This document shows positions 34,530-43,797 of a DNA stretch of 64,000 nt, one piece after another. Under the pieces are notes generated by a model that was not told the DNA's origin, did no database searches, and was given only the letters and a program-made list of their open reading frames with translations. Both the position numbers and the translations under genes were made by a program. The DNA is from Pseudomonas serbica (lineage in GTDB: Bacteria; Pseudomonadota; Gammaproteobacteria; Pseudomonadales; Pseudomonadaceae): NCBI RefSeq assembly GCF_028823535.1, contig NZ_JAQIYM010000009.1, positions 1 through 64,000 on the forward strand, in the 5' to 3' direction. Numbering within the stretch: the first letter of the stretch is position 1; each line of letters starts with the position of its first letter.

Positions 34530-34836
34530 ATCGGCAGGATCTTCCACACTAAAGGGATGGAGGGCGGCCCCGTGAGTCGCCCGAGCAGCCCTCATGGCCG
34601 CATGCGAACGAGCATTCTACCCGGAAACGGTGGTGAGGAAAGTGGCGTTGTTCCACGATGCTGGCACTGCGTTGTAACGGGGCTCACTTAAAATAAGGGC
34701 AAATCGCTGAACTTCAAGCCATTCACGGCAGAAGTTACTTGTTGATTTAATGGGTAAAGCACGTGCAAAGCAATGGGTCGGGCGCATCCGCTGCTTTCTG
34801 CTACCATGGCGGCTCTGTTACTTCAGGTGTCTGATC
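34530..34836. other. 307-bp divergent region between secA and dciA
   Basis: No gene is evident. It should hold divergent promoters for secA (minus) and the DUF721 gene (plus). A GGGCGGCCCCGTGAGTCGCCC imperfect palindrome lies near 34562-34581 in the secA leader. No secM-like coding sequence is seen. Confidence 0.4.
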
Positions 34837-35292
34837 ATGGCATTTCGCCCTCTTACGGCCAGAGCACCCGCCGTTCTGCTTCGCGAAGCCAAGCCGCTCA
34901 AGGCCATTCTCGGTCACGCCCAACGCCTGGGGCATTTGCAACGTCTGCTCGAAAGCCAGCTGCAACCCGCCGCGCGCGCCCATTGCCATGTGGCGTCCTG
35001 GCGCGAAGGCAGTTTGTTGCTGATTGTCACCGACGGTCATTGGGCCACTCGTCTGCGTTACCAACAAAAACGCCTGCTCCGGCAATTGCAGATGTTCGAC
35101 GAATTCGCCAACCTGACGCGAATCCTGTTCAAGGTGCAGCCGCCGACCGTGCAGCAAGGTGCGGCCGGGCATACCATGGATTTATCCGATGATGCCGCCG
35201 CGACCATCCAGGCCACGGCTGACGGGATCAGCGATCCGAACCTGCGGGCGGCGCTGGAGCGGTTGGCGGCGCACGCCAGACCCAAAGCCTGA
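34837..35292 (+). CDS. DciA-family (DUF721) replicative helicase-loading protein
   Basis: A 151-residue protein starting MAFRPLTARAPAVLLREAKP. It has the DUF721 core: ILGHAQRLGHLQRLLESQL, LLLIVTDGHWATRLRYQQKR and LLRQLQMFDE. DciA proteins help DnaB load at the origin in bacteria that lack DnaC, including Pseudomonas. The ATG at 34837 is chosen over an in-frame codon at 34750 on family length. It diverges from secA, as DciA genes often do in pseudomonads. Confidence 0.87.
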   Translation: MAFRPLTARAPAVLLREAKPLKAILGHAQRLGHLQRLLESQLQPAARAHCHVASWREGSLLLIVTDGHWATRLRYQQKRLLRQLQMFDEFANLTRILFKVQPPTVQQGAAGHTMDLSDDAAATIQATADGISDPNLRAALERLAAHARPKA

Positions 35293-35300
35293 CACAGACC

Positions 35301-35334
35301 CCATGAGGGAGCGGGCAAGCCCGCTCCCTCATGG
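35301..35334. repeat. Perfect 15-bp palindrome, REP-derived
   Basis: CCATGAGGGAGCGGG and its exact inverse flank CAAG, lying between the convergent dciA and HerA-like genes. The inner part (GGGAGCGGGCAAGCCCGCTC) matches REP arms elsewhere in the window. It could act as a shared transcription block. Confidence 0.8.
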
Positions 35335-35336
35335 AT

Positions 35337-36824
35337 TTAGCGGCTTTTCTTGCCACCTAATAATGAACCCATCAAGCCGCGCACCAATTGTCGGCCCAAC
35401 TGGTTGGCCGCCTGTCGCATCGCCGACTTCAGTGCCTGCCCCGCCGCCGTGCCGAGGAACTCCCCGGCCTGTTCGGTGAAGCTTGGCTCTTCGGCCGCCG
35501 GTTTACCCGGTGCCGCCTCAGGTTCCGGCGCCAGCCCCTTGCGCCCCATCAGCACCTCATATGCCGATTCCCGATCGATCGGTTTGTCATACCGCCCTTT
35601 GAACGGCGAGCCGCCGATCAGCACGGTGCGTTCCGTGTCACTCAATGGCCCGATTCGCGACTGTGGTGGCGCCACCAAGACACGCTGGACCCTCTCCGGC
35701 GTGCCCTTGTCCTGCAAGGTACCCACCAGCGCCTCGCCGATGCCCAGTTCGGTCAGCACCGACAGGGCGTCAAACGCCGGGTTCGGGCGAAAACCGTCGG
35801 CCACCGCCCGCAGGGATTTCTGCTCCTTGGCGGTGAACGCGCGCAAGCCGTGCTGGATGCGCAGGCCCAACTGTGCCAGCACGTCGTCGGGCAAGTCGCC
35901 GGGTGATTGGGTGACGAAATACACCCCCACCCCTTTGGAACGAATTAGCCGCACCACTTGCTCCAGGCGGTCCTGCAGCGCCTTGGGTGTGCCGGCGAAC
36001 AACAAGTGCGCCTCGTCGAAAAACAGCGCGAGCAGTGGTTTGTCCGAATCGCCGCGTTCAGGCAGTTGCTCGAACAGCTCGGCCAGCAGCCATAACAGGA
36101 AAGTCGCATAGACCTTCGGCGCTTCATGCACCAGGCGACTGGCATCGAGCAAATGAATGCGACCGCGGCCATCGGCAGTCGGTTGCAGAATGTCCTCCAG
36201 TTGCAGCGCCGGCTCACCGAATAGCGCTTCAGCGCCCTGCTGTTCCAGGGTTGCCAGGCGCCGTAGCAGGGCCTGGCTGGAGCCGGTGGTCATCAGCGCC
36301 GCGTCATCACCCAACAACTGTGGATTGTCCTTGAGGTGATTGAGCAGTGCCTTGAGGTCTTTTAGATCCAGCAGCAACAGGCCTTCGCGGTCGGCAACCT
36401 TGAACGCGGCATACAGCGTCGACTGCTGGCTGTCGGTCAGTTCCAGCAGGCTTCCCAGGAGTAACGGTCCCATTTCGCTCAAGGTCGTGCGCAGCGGATG
36501 ACCGGACTGACCGTGAATGTCCCACAAGGTCACCGGATACGCCGCAGGCTTGTGGTTCAGCCATGGCATGCCGGCTATCCGCTCGGCGATCTTGCCCTGG
36601 GGGTTGCCGGCAGCGCCCAGGCCGCACAGGTCTCCCTTTATATCGGCGGCAAACACCGCCACGCCGGCATCGCTGAAGGCTTCGGCCATGCGTTGCAAGG
36701 TTACGGTCTTGCCGGTCCCCGTAGCACCCGCGATCAAACCGTGGCGGTTCGCCAGGCGCATGGCCTGGGCGATCGGCTGTCCCGCGAGGTCGGCGCCGAT
36801 AACTAGCTGCAATGAATCAGGCAT
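35337..36824 (-). CDS. HerA-like ATPase, DUF853 (YjgR) family
   Basis: A 495-residue P-loop ATPase of the FtsK/HerA superfamily. Walker A is GATGTGKT (33-40) and Walker B is in LLALFFDEAHLLF. YFVTQSPGDLPDDVLAQLG is the sensor region; a basic, flexible C-terminus follows a Pro/Glu-rich linker (about 430-455). I choose the ATG at 36824 because GGTGA lies 4 nt upstream; one at 36836 is also in frame. DUF853 proteins are widespread but their role is undefined. The gene is monocistronic here. Confidence 0.88.
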   Translation of the reverse strand: MPDSLQLVIGADLAGQPIAQAMRLANRHGLIAGATGTGKTVTLQRMAEAFSDAGVAVFAADIKGDLCGLGAAGNPQGKIAERIAGMPWLNHKPAAYPVTLWDIHGQSGHPLRTTLSEMGPLLLGSLLELTDSQQSTLYAAFKVADREGLLLLDLKDLKALLNHLKDNPQLLGDDAALMTTGSSQALLRRLATLEQQGAEALFGEPALQLEDILQPTADGRGRIHLLDASRLVHEAPKVYATFLLWLLAELFEQLPERGDSDKPLLALFFDEAHLLFAGTPKALQDRLEQVVRLIRSKGVGVYFVTQSPGDLPDDVLAQLGLRIQHGLRAFTAKEQKSLRAVADGFRPNPAFDALSVLTELGIGEALVGTLQDKGTPERVQRVLVAPPQSRIGPLSDTERTVLIGGSPFKGRYDKPIDRESAYEVLMGRKGLAPEPEAAPGKPAAEEPSFTEQAGEFLGTAAGQALKSAMRQAANQLGRQLVRGLMGSLLGGKKSR

Positions 36825-37013
36825 TTGGTCACCCATGGTTAATCTTTGGTCCTACACGGCCGATAGAAATAACGACAAAGCAGACAGACACAAATCTGTC
36901 GGACATTTCCCTTAAGGAGCGATGGAAATTTCACTTGCTTTCAACATTGCCCATCGTGCGTCCCTTTATAAAAGCACGCGCAGGACATTAAGACCTTAGC
37001 GGAACCCCAAGCC

Positions 37014-38903
37014 ATGAACAAAAATCTACGCTTCAGCCATAAAATCCTGCTTGCCGCCGCCCTCATCGTCATTGCCACTTTCGCCTCATTCACCCTGTAT
37101 AACGACTATTTACAGCGCAATGCCATCCGCGAAGACCTGGACAACTATCTCAACGAGATGGGCGACGTCACCGCCAGCAACATCCAGACCTGGCTGACCG
37201 GCCGTATCCTGCTGATCGAGAACCTGGCGCAAAACATTGCCATCAACCCGGAACAAACCAACGTCGCCGCCCTGCTGGAACAGAAAGCCCTGACGTCGAC
37301 GTTCATGGCGTCCTACCTCGGTGACGCCACCGGGCACTTCACCATCCGTCCGGATGCGAAGATGCCAGACGGTTTCGACCCACGGGTTCGCCCTTGGTAC
37401 AAGGGGGCGCAAAATAGCAGCACGCCGACCCTGACCGAACCCTATGTCGACGCGGCGACCGGTCAGACGATCATTTCCATCGCCATGGCCTCGACGAAAG
37501 CCGGGCAAGGCGTAGGCGTGGTGGGCGGCGACCTGAGTTTGCAAACCTTGATCGACACCCTGAGCGCCCGTGACTTCGACGGCATGGGTTACGCCTTCCT
37601 GGTCAGCGCCGACGGCAAGATCCTGGTCCACCCGGACAAGGCCTTGGTCATGAAGTCCCTGGGCGAGGCATACCCGCAAAATACCCCGCGCATCAGCCGC
37701 GACTTCAGTGAAATCGTGGTCGACGGCAAAACCCGCATCGTCACCTTTACCCCGATCAAGGGCCTGCCTTCTGTCAACTGGTACATCGGTCTGTCGGTGG
37801 ACAAGGACAAAGCCTTCTCGATGCTCAGTGAGTTCCGCGCCTCGGCGGTGGTTGCCACAGTGATCGCCGTCGCCATCATCATCGCCCTGCTGGGCATGTT
37901 GATCCGCCTGCTGATCCAGCCACTGCACGTCATGACCCGGGCCATGGCCGACATCGCCGACGGTGAAGGCGACCTGACCAAGCGCCTGGTGATCCAGAAC
38001 AACGACGAGTTCGGCAGCCTCGGTACCGCCTTCAACCGTTTTGTGGAACGTATCCACGGTTCGATCCGCGAAGTGTCCTCGGCCACGGGCCAGGTCAACG
38101 AAGTGGCGTTGCGCGTGGTCGCCGCCTCGAACTCGTCGATGTACAACTCCGACCAACAGGCATCACGCACCAGCAGCGTGGCAGCGGCGATCAACCAGCT
38201 CGGCGCTGCCGCCCAGGAGATCGCCCGCAATGCCGCGCAAGCGTCGAGCCAGGCCAGCGATGCCCGTAACCTGGCCGAAGATGGCCAGCAAGTGGTGGAC
38301 CGTAGCATTGCCGCGATGAATCAACTGTCGAACATGCTCAGCGCGTCCAGCAGCAACATCGAATCGCTCAACAGCAAAACCGTGAACATCGGACAGATTC
38401 TCGAAGTGATCACCAGCATTTCCCAGCAAACCAACCTGCTGGCGCTCAACGCTGCCATCGAAGCGGCGCGGGCCGGGGAAGCCGGGCGTGGATTTGCCGT
38501 GGTGGCCGATGAAGTGCGCAACCTGGCACATCGCACCCAGGAATCGGCGCAGCAAGTACAGACCATGATCGAAGAACTGCAGGTCGGTGCCCGCGAGTCG
38601 GTCAGCACCATGAGCGACAGCCAGCGCCACAGTCAGGACAGCGTGGAAATTGCCAACCTGGCCGGCGAGCGCCTGAGCAGCGTCACGCAACGCATCGGCG
38701 AAATCGATGGCATGAACCAGTCCGTGGCGACCGCCACCGAGGAACAGACCGCGGTGGTCGAGTCGATCAACGTGGACATCACTGAAATCAACACGCTGAA
38801 CCAGGAAGGCGTGGAAAACCTGCAATCTACCTTGCGTGCCTGTTCGGACCTGGAGCAACAGGCGGCGCGGTTGAAGCAGTTGGTGGGCAGCTTCCGCATC
38901 TAA
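37014..38903 (+). CDS. Methyl-accepting chemotaxis protein, PctA-type amino-acid receptor
   Basis: A 629-residue chemoreceptor, the length I recall for P. aeruginosa PctA. Membrane helices at about 11-30 and 280-302 flank a double-Cache domain. Amino-acid-binding residues are conserved at R126, W128, Y129 (RPWY), Y144, D146 (PYVD) and D173 (VGGDLS). Position 121 is Phe rather than the Tyr I recall in PctA. HAMP follows at about 303-355. The signalling tip has [21 protein letters not shown]. No McpB-type CheR-docking pentapeptide is seen at the C-terminus. Confidence 0.93.
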   Translation: MNKNLRFSHKILLAAALIVIATFASFTLYNDYLQRNAIREDLDNYLNEMGDVTASNIQTWLTGRILLIENLAQNIAINPEQTNVAALLEQKALTSTFMASYLGDATGHFTIRPDAKMPDGFDPRVRPWYKGAQNSSTPTLTEPYVDAATGQTIISIAMASTKAGQGVGVVGGDLSLQTLIDTLSARDFDGMGYAFLVSADGKILVHPDKALVMKSLGEAYPQNTPRISRDFSEIVVDGKTRIVTFTPIKGLPSVNWYIGLSVDKDKAFSMLSEFRASAVVATVIAVAIIIALLGMLIRLLIQPLHVMTRAMADIADGEGDLTKRLVIQNNDEFGSLGTAFNRFVERIHGSIREVSSATGQVNEVALRVVAASNSSMYNSDQQASRTSSVAAAINQLGAAAQEIARNAAQASSQASDARNLAEDGQQVVDRSIAAMNQLSNMLSASSSNIESLNSKTVNIGQILEVITSISQQTNLLALNAAIEAARAGEAGRGFAVVADEVRNLAHRTQESAQQVQTMIEELQVGARESVSTMSDSQRHSQDSVEIANLAGERLSSVTQRIGEIDGMNQSVATATEEQTAVVESINVDITEINTLNQEGVENLQSTLRACSDLEQQAARLKQLVGSFRI

Positions 38904-38913
38904 CCTTTTATCC

Positions 38914-38956
38914 AGCTTCTTCGCGGGCAACGCTCCAACTTGCCCGCGAAGTAGCT
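38914..38956. repeat. REP-like inverted repeat after the chemoreceptor gene
   Basis: AGCTTCTTCGCGGGCA and TGCCCGCGAAGTAGCT pair across ACGCTCCAACT. It is a partial REP-type palindrome 11 bp after the stop codon and may protect the mRNA 3' end. Confidence 0.7.
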
Positions 38957-39050
38957 CTTCCAGGCACGCCACCCCTCCAAATCCCAACCGAACATCTATT
39001 CTTCATAAAGGTCAACCAAGGGAGAACAACGGACCGGAGGGATGTTCATC

Positions 39051-40163
39051 GTGCATATCGCTGACATAACCATGTTCTACGCCCCTGCCAGCGGTGGCGT
39101 GCGCACCTATCTGGATGCCAAGCATCATCGCCTGTGCACCAGGCCAGGCATTCGCCACAGTGTGCTGATACCAGGAGCAGTCCTCAGCGAAAAGGATGGC
39201 ATCTACACGGTTCCGGCGCCTGCCCTGCCCTTCGGCAAAGGTTATCGTTTCCCTCTGCGTCTCGCGCCCTGGCGCAATGTCCTGCAGGTTCTGCAACCCG
39301 ATCTGATTGAAGTCGGCGACCCTTACCTCACCGCCTGGGCGGCTTTGGACGCGCGTCGCCAACTGGATGTGCCAGTCATCGGCTTTTATCATTCGGACCT
39401 GCCACTGCTGGCCAGCAATCGAATGGGCAACTGGGTCACGCCAAATGTCGAGGCCTATGTCAGCAAGCTCTATGGCAATTTCGACCGGGTACTGGCACCG
39501 AGCCAGGTCATGGCCGATAAACTGACCGCCCTGGGGGTGAAGAATGTTTTCGTGCAGCCCTTGGGGGTCGACCTCCAGGTGTTTCATCCCGACGCACGGG
39601 ATACCGGCCTTCGGGCCGAGCTGGGACTGGACGAAAACACTTATCTATTGATCTTCGCCGGGCGCGGTTCCAAGGAGAAGAACCTGCCGGTACTGCTCGA
39701 ATGCATGAAACGCCTGGGCCGACGCTATCACTTGCTGCTGGTCGGGTCGTCGATGCCAACCACGGTGCCGGACAATGTCACGGTTATCGACCAATTCTGC
39801 CCGGCTACGCAAGTCGCTCGCCTGATGGCCAGTGCCGACGCACTGCTGCATGCCGGTGACCAGGAAACTTTTGGCCTGGTGATCCTTGAAGCCATGGCCT
39901 GCGGTATCCCGGTAGTGGCGGTGGCAGCTGGCGCGTTTGAGGAAATCATCACCGAACAATGTGGCCTGTTGTGTGCCCCCAACGATCCGTTGGCCATGGC
40001 CAACGCGGTGCGCGAGCTGTTCAGCCAGGGCAGCGCAGCCCTGGGCCAGCAAGCCCGACGCCATGTCGAGCGGCACTATGCCTGGGACGCGGTAGTCAAC
40101 AGTCTGCTCGGCCACTATCACGCCGTCCTCGGCAGCCAATGGCCGCGAGCCGCCAATGCTTGA
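39051..40163 (+). CDS. GT4-type glycosyltransferase
   Basis: A 370-residue GT-B glycosyltransferase. The N-terminal glycine-rich acceptor loop is FYAPASGGVRTYLDAK. The nucleotide-sugar site lies in LIFAGRGSKEKNLPVLL, and the EX7E motif in ETFGLVILEAMACGIPVV. I choose the GTG at 39051 (reading HIADITMF) because GGAGG lies 10 nt upstream; an ATG three codons earlier touches that site. It is the first of three overlapping genes. The acceptor is probably a lipid or envelope glycan, by context only. Confidence 0.88.
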   Translation: MHIADITMFYAPASGGVRTYLDAKHHRLCTRPGIRHSVLIPGAVLSEKDGIYTVPAPALPFGKGYRFPLRLAPWRNVLQVLQPDLIEVGDPYLTAWAALDARRQLDVPVIGFYHSDLPLLASNRMGNWVTPNVEAYVSKLYGNFDRVLAPSQVMADKLTALGVKNVFVQPLGVDLQVFHPDARDTGLRAELGLDENTYLLIFAGRGSKEKNLPVLLECMKRLGRRYHLLLVGSSMPTTVPDNVTVIDQFCPATQVARLMASADALLHAGDQETFGLVILEAMACGIPVVAVAAGAFEEIITEQCGLLCAPNDPLAMANAVRELFSQGSAALGQQARRHVERHYAWDAVVNSLLGHYHAVLGSQWPRAANA

Positions 40164-40932
40164 AACCACGGATGCGCCCGGCTTGCTGTTGGTGCTGCAC
40201 GATGTCGCGCCACCGACCTGGGCCGATTACCAACCCTTTGTCGAAGCCGTCGACGCACTGGGCCGTGTGCCAATCACCTGGCTGGTGGTGCCGGATTTCC
40301 ACAAACACAACGACCTGCAAGCCCATCCGCAATTTCGTCGTCAACTCGGCGCACGGCTCGAGCGCGGCGACGAACTGGTGCTGCACGGTTACTTTCACTG
40401 CGACGACGGTCCGAAGGCGAGCAATCCCCGCGACTGGTTCATGCGCCGGATCTACACCCACGAGGGCGAGTTCTACAGTCTGTCTCGCGAGGCAGCACTC
40501 ACCCGCCTGCATGCCGGCATTGAAATGTTCCAGCGCTACAATTGGCCACTGCAGGGCTTCGTCGCGCCAGCCTGGTTGATGAGTGACGGCACGCGCCAGG
40601 CCTTGAGCCAATTACCGCTGAATTACACCAGCGACGCCCGACATCTGTATCGCCTGCCTGATTTCACCGCGATCGATGCCCCAGGACTGGTCTGGAGTGC
40701 GCGCAGTGCCTGGCGTCGTGGCGTGTCGAAACTGGTCAGCCAGCAACTCGAACAACGCTGGCGAACAGCGCCGGTGATTCGCTTGGGTCTGCACCCGGTG
40801 GACATGCGCCATGAGTTATCGCGCACGTACTGGCTGCAAACCCTCAAGCGCCTGCTCGATGAGGGCCGCGTGCCGATGACCAAGGCCCGTTGGCTGGCCT
40901 TGCACTGCCAGCGCATGGGGCTTGCGGCATGA
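40156..40932 (+). CDS. Polysaccharide deacetylase-like protein (DUF2334)
   Basis: A 258-residue protein with LLLVLHDVAPPTW (first Asp/His region), ITWLVVPDFH and DELVLHGYFHCDDG, as in the DUF2334 branch of the NodB-like carbohydrate deacetylase superfamily. There is no signal peptide, so it is predicted cytoplasmic. The start overlaps the glycosyltransferase by 8 nt. A role in trimming the sugar added by the preceding enzyme is inference. Confidence 0.86.
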   Translation: MLETTDAPGLLLVLHDVAPPTWADYQPFVEAVDALGRVPITWLVVPDFHKHNDLQAHPQFRRQLGARLERGDELVLHGYFHCDDGPKASNPRDWFMRRIYTHEGEFYSLSREAALTRLHAGIEMFQRYNWPLQGFVAPAWLMSDGTRQALSQLPLNYTSDARHLYRLPDFTAIDAPGLVWSARSAWRRGVSKLVSQQLEQRWRTAPVIRLGLHPVDMRHELSRTYWLQTLKRLLDEGRVPMTKARWLALHCQRMGLAA

Positions 40933-41924
40933 GTCGCTCGATTCTGCTGTGCATCGGCCTGCTCGCCGCGCTGCTGATTCCCTGGCTGCTGGGTGGCAGC
41001 GAAACCTGGTCTCGGCTCAATGACTTTCCGCTGAGCAGCTTGCTGGTCATGTTCGGCATGATCCTGCTGTGTTGGGTGGTCAATACGATGCGCTTGCGCC
41101 TTTTGCTGGGGGATCAGCGCGACAAGGTCCGCCCGCTAAAGAGCCTCGGCGTGGTGATGGCGGCCGAATTTGCCTATTGCGCCACACCAGGTGGCAGCGG
41201 CGGACCACTGACCATCATGGCGTTGCTGGCGCGCAACGGCGTGCGACCGGCCCGGGGCAGCGCCGTGTTTGCCATGGACCAACTGAGCGATTTGTTGTTT
41301 TTCCTCTGCGCATTGATCGGGATCCTGATTTACGCCCTGTTCCAGCATCTCAGCCAGCACATGGCGTGGTTGCTGATCGTCAGTGCCCTGTCGATGTTCG
41401 GTGGGCTGGTCGGTTGCGTGGTGGTGGCGCGCTATCACCGAATGCTGATTCGCATGGGGGGCCGACTGCTGGCACGCCTCAACGTCGAGCCCTCGACCCG
41501 TATGCGCTGGGCACGCAAGCTCCTGCACTTTCTGGCGGCGTTCACCGATACCCTGAAGCTGCCTGCGCACACGCTGATCACTGTGTTTGGCTTGACGTGC
41601 GTGCACTGGATCTTGCGTTACAGCGTGTTGTACCTGGCGCTGCGCGGGCTCGGCGCGGACTTGCAATGGGCCTGGAGTTTTCTGATCCAGATGGTTTCAC
41701 TGAGTGCGGGGCAGTTCAGCCTGTTGCCAGGCGGAGCGGGGGCGGCAGAATTGACTTCAGCGGCATTGTTGGCGCCCATGGTCGGCAAATCCACGGCGGC
41801 GGCGGCCATTCTGATCTGGCGGGCGGTGACTTATTACTTTTATTTGCTGGTGGGTGGACCGGTGTTTTTGTTGATGCTGGGGCGGCCGTTGCTCAAGAAA
41901 CTCATGAAGAGCGTGTATTTGTAG
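40929..41924 (+). CDS. Lysylphosphatidylglycerol synthase TM-region / YbhN-like flippase family protein
   Basis: A 331-residue integral membrane protein with about eight helices and the family signature EFAYCATPGGSGGPLTIMALL (shown for position, near 77-97) plus SLSAGQFSLLPGGAGAAEL near 253. The family includes the flippase half of MprF. Only the membrane domain is present, with no aminoacyltransferase domain. It overlaps the previous gene by 4 nt (ATGA). It may move the product of the two upstream enzymes across the inner membrane, which is inference. Confidence 0.87.
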   Translation: MSRSILLCIGLLAALLIPWLLGGSETWSRLNDFPLSSLLVMFGMILLCWVVNTMRLRLLLGDQRDKVRPLKSLGVVMAAEFAYCATPGGSGGPLTIMALLARNGVRPARGSAVFAMDQLSDLLFFLCALIGILIYALFQHLSQHMAWLLIVSALSMFGGLVGCVVVARYHRMLIRMGGRLLARLNVEPSTRMRWARKLLHFLAAFTDTLKLPAHTLITVFGLTCVHWILRYSVLYLALRGLGADLQWAWSFLIQMVSLSAGQFSLLPGGAGAAELTSAALLAPMVGKSTAAAAILIWRAVTYYFYLLVGGPVFLLMLGRPLLKKLMKSVYL

Positions 41925-41947
41925 GAGCCTGGCTCGCCAGCTCCTAC
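41920..41947. repeat. Truncated REP palindrome overlapping a stop codon
   Basis: TGTAGGAGCCTGGCTCGCCA is followed by GCTCCTAC. The outer arms pair while the central spacer of a full REP doublet is missing. The TAG stop of the flippase-like gene lies within the left arm. Confidence 0.75.
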
Positions 41948-42076
41948 ATGCCATCTTCAGGGCTCATTTCATCGGGGGCGTAACGGCTCAAGCACCCCTC
42001 GCCCAAGGTCGCGGGTGCCCTGCAAGTGGCTTTGTCCAGCGGATCGGCCATGTTCAAATCCTCGGTGCAGAAACGG

Positions 42077-42113
42077 CGAAGGGCCTGCAGCGATTGAACG
42101 CCCAGGCCCTTCG
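42077..42113 (-). terminator. Terminator-like hairpin downstream of purU
   Basis: CGAAGGGCCTG pairs with AGGCCCTTCG across about 16 nt, 24 bp beyond the purU stop on the minus strand. The T-run is weak, so it may stabilise the mRNA 3' end rather than terminate efficiently. Confidence 0.5.
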
Positions 42114-42137
42114 AATTTCAACCGTTTAGTGCGGTGA

Positions 42138-42986
42138 TCAGAACACCACGGTTTTGTTGCCGTGGACCAGCACCCGGTCTTCAAGGTGGTAGCGCAGACC
42201 ACGGGCCAGCACCATTTTCTCGACATCACGGCCGAAACGCACCATGTCTTCGATACTGTCGCTGTGGCTGACGCGCACCACGTCCTGCTCGATGATCGGG
42301 CCGGCGTCCAGTTCTTCGGTTACATAGTGGCAGGTAGCACCGATCAGCTTCACACCACGCAGGGAAGCCTGGTGGTAGGGCTTGGCGCCGACGAACGACG
42401 GCAGGAAGCTGTGGTGGATGTTGATCACTTTGTGCGCATATTCACGGCACAGCTCAGGCGGCAGGATTTGCATGTAGCGGGCCAGTACGACCACTTCGGC
42501 ATCGTGTTGCTTGACCAGGCGCGAAACCTCGGCGAATGCAGGCTCCTTGTCCTGGGGATTGACCGGTACGTGGTAGTACGCAATGCCGTGCCATTCGACC
42601 ATGCTGCGCAGGTCGTCATGGTTGGAAATCACGCAGGCGATTTCGCAATCCAGTTCATCGCTGTGCCAGCGATGCAGCAAGTCGGCGAGGCAGTGAGATT
42701 CGCGGCTGGCCATCAGGACCACACGCTTCTTCTGCGCGGTATCGGTGATGCGCCAGTCCATCGAGAACTCTTCGGCAATCGGCGCAAAGGCTTCGCGCAA
42801 GGCGTCGATACCGAAAGGCAGCGAATCGGCACGAATTTCGTGACGCATGAAGAACCAACCACTGAGATTGTCCGAGTGGTGGCTCGCTTCGGTGATCCAG
42901 CCGTTATGGGACGCCAGAAAGTTACTGACTTTGGCAACGATGCCGACGCGGTCCGGGCAAGAAATCACCAGCCGAAAAGTGCGCAT
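42138..42986 (-). CDS. purU: Formyltetrahydrofolate deformylase
   Basis: A 282-residue enzyme that hydrolyses 10-formyl-THF to THF and formate, balancing one-carbon pools. An N-terminal ACT domain (FRLVISCPDRVGIVAKVSNF) is followed by a formyltransferase-like domain with VINIHHSFLPSFVGAKPYHQ (catalytic His) and LIGATCHYVTEELDAGPIIEQ (catalytic Asp). The ATG at 42986 gives the standard N-terminus MRTFRLVISCPD. It lies divergent from mvaT, as in PAO1. Confidence 0.96.
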   Translation of the reverse strand: MRTFRLVISCPDRVGIVAKVSNFLASHNGWITEASHHSDNLSGWFFMRHEIRADSLPFGIDALREAFAPIAEEFSMDWRITDTAQKKRVVLMASRESHCLADLLHRWHSDELDCEIACVISNHDDLRSMVEWHGIAYYHVPVNPQDKEPAFAEVSRLVKQHDAEVVVLARYMQILPPELCREYAHKVINIHHSFLPSFVGAKPYHQASLRGVKLIGATCHYVTEELDAGPIIEQDVVRVSHSDSIEDMVRFGRDVEKMVLARGLRYHLEDRVLVHGNKTVVF

Positions 42987-43322
42987 GAGGGGGAAACTCC
43001 AGAACTTCGCAAAGGCGGCCATTCTAGCGATTGCGCAGCAAAACTGCAGTATTGATGACGTATTGCCTCAGCCAACGGCTGGCGCCAAGGTTCTCGCGCC
43101 ACCAGATTCGCACCGGGCACAGTGCACTAGACCCTCGACAAGCAGCAGTTTGTAAATATCTGTAGCACAAGCAGCGAACTATTTAACTGCGTATCCAATG
43201 TGCGCTGAATTCACAGGAATTAAATTAAATAAACTCAGGTTTAATGTTTACTTGATGAAACACCCTGACTATTATTGCCGCACTGTCACCTGCCATCCTG
43301 TGCCCTACATAAGGTAGTAATC
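42987..43322. other. 336-bp divergent region between purU and mvaT
   Basis: I see no gene. The mvaT-proximal half is clearly AT-rich for this genome (for example TTAAATTAAATAAACTC near 43223), fitting a promoter and possible MvaT autoregulation. Specific promoter boxes cannot be fixed by eye. Confidence 0.45.
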
Positions 43323-43700
43323 ATGTCCTTGATCAACGAATATCGCGCCACCGAAGAAGCTATCAAAGAGCTGCAAGCCCGTTTGAAGAACCTGTCCCAA
43401 GACGACAAACTGCAAACCGAGCTGGAATTCGAAGGCAAACTGCGCACCCTGATGGGCGAATATTCCAAGTCCCTGCGCGACATCATCGCGCTGTTGGATC
43501 CAGAAGCCAAAACCAAAGCCCCACGTGGCGGCGCAGTAAAAACTACTGGCACCAAGCGTGCTCGCAAAGTTAAACAATACAAAAACCCGCACAACGGCGA
43601 AGTCATCGAGACCAAAGGTGGCAACCACAAAACTCTGAAAGAGTGGAAAGCCAAGTGGGGCGGTGACGTGGTTGAAGGCTGGGCGACCCTGTTGGGCTAA
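43323..43700 (+). CDS. mvaT: MvaT-type H-NS-family xenogeneic silencer
   Basis: A 125-residue nucleoid protein that silences AT-rich DNA. The N-terminal coiled-coil oligomerisation part runs to about residue 60 (MSLINEYRATEEAIKELQAR). A Lys/Arg-rich linker with R81 follows. The C-terminal DNA-binding part has the GGN loop at 99-101 (ETKGGNHKTLKEWKAKWG), an AT-pincer arrangement. It sits between purU and sbcB, as in PAO1. The ATG at 43323 is chosen because it gives the family N-terminus. MvaT typically autoregulates. Confidence 0.97.
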   Translation: MSLINEYRATEEAIKELQARLKNLSQDDKLQTELEFEGKLRTLMGEYSKSLRDIIALLDPEAKTKAPRGGAVKTTGTKRARKVKQYKNPHNGEVIETKGGNHKTLKEWKAKWGGDVVEGWATLLG

Positions 43701-43731
43701 GTCTGCTTGCCTGTCGCAGCTCGATTGCGAC

Positions 43732-43761
43732 AAAAAACGCCAGCACAAGCTGGCGTTTTTT
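43732..43761 (+). terminator. Bidirectional terminator between mvaT and sbcB
   Basis: AAAAAACGCCAGC and GCTGGCGTTTTTT pair across ACAA, in the convergent gap between the two genes. Confidence 0.92.
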
Positions 43762-43797
43762 ATGCCCGGAGTTTTTTGCCGCCGGGCATTTTCGAAT

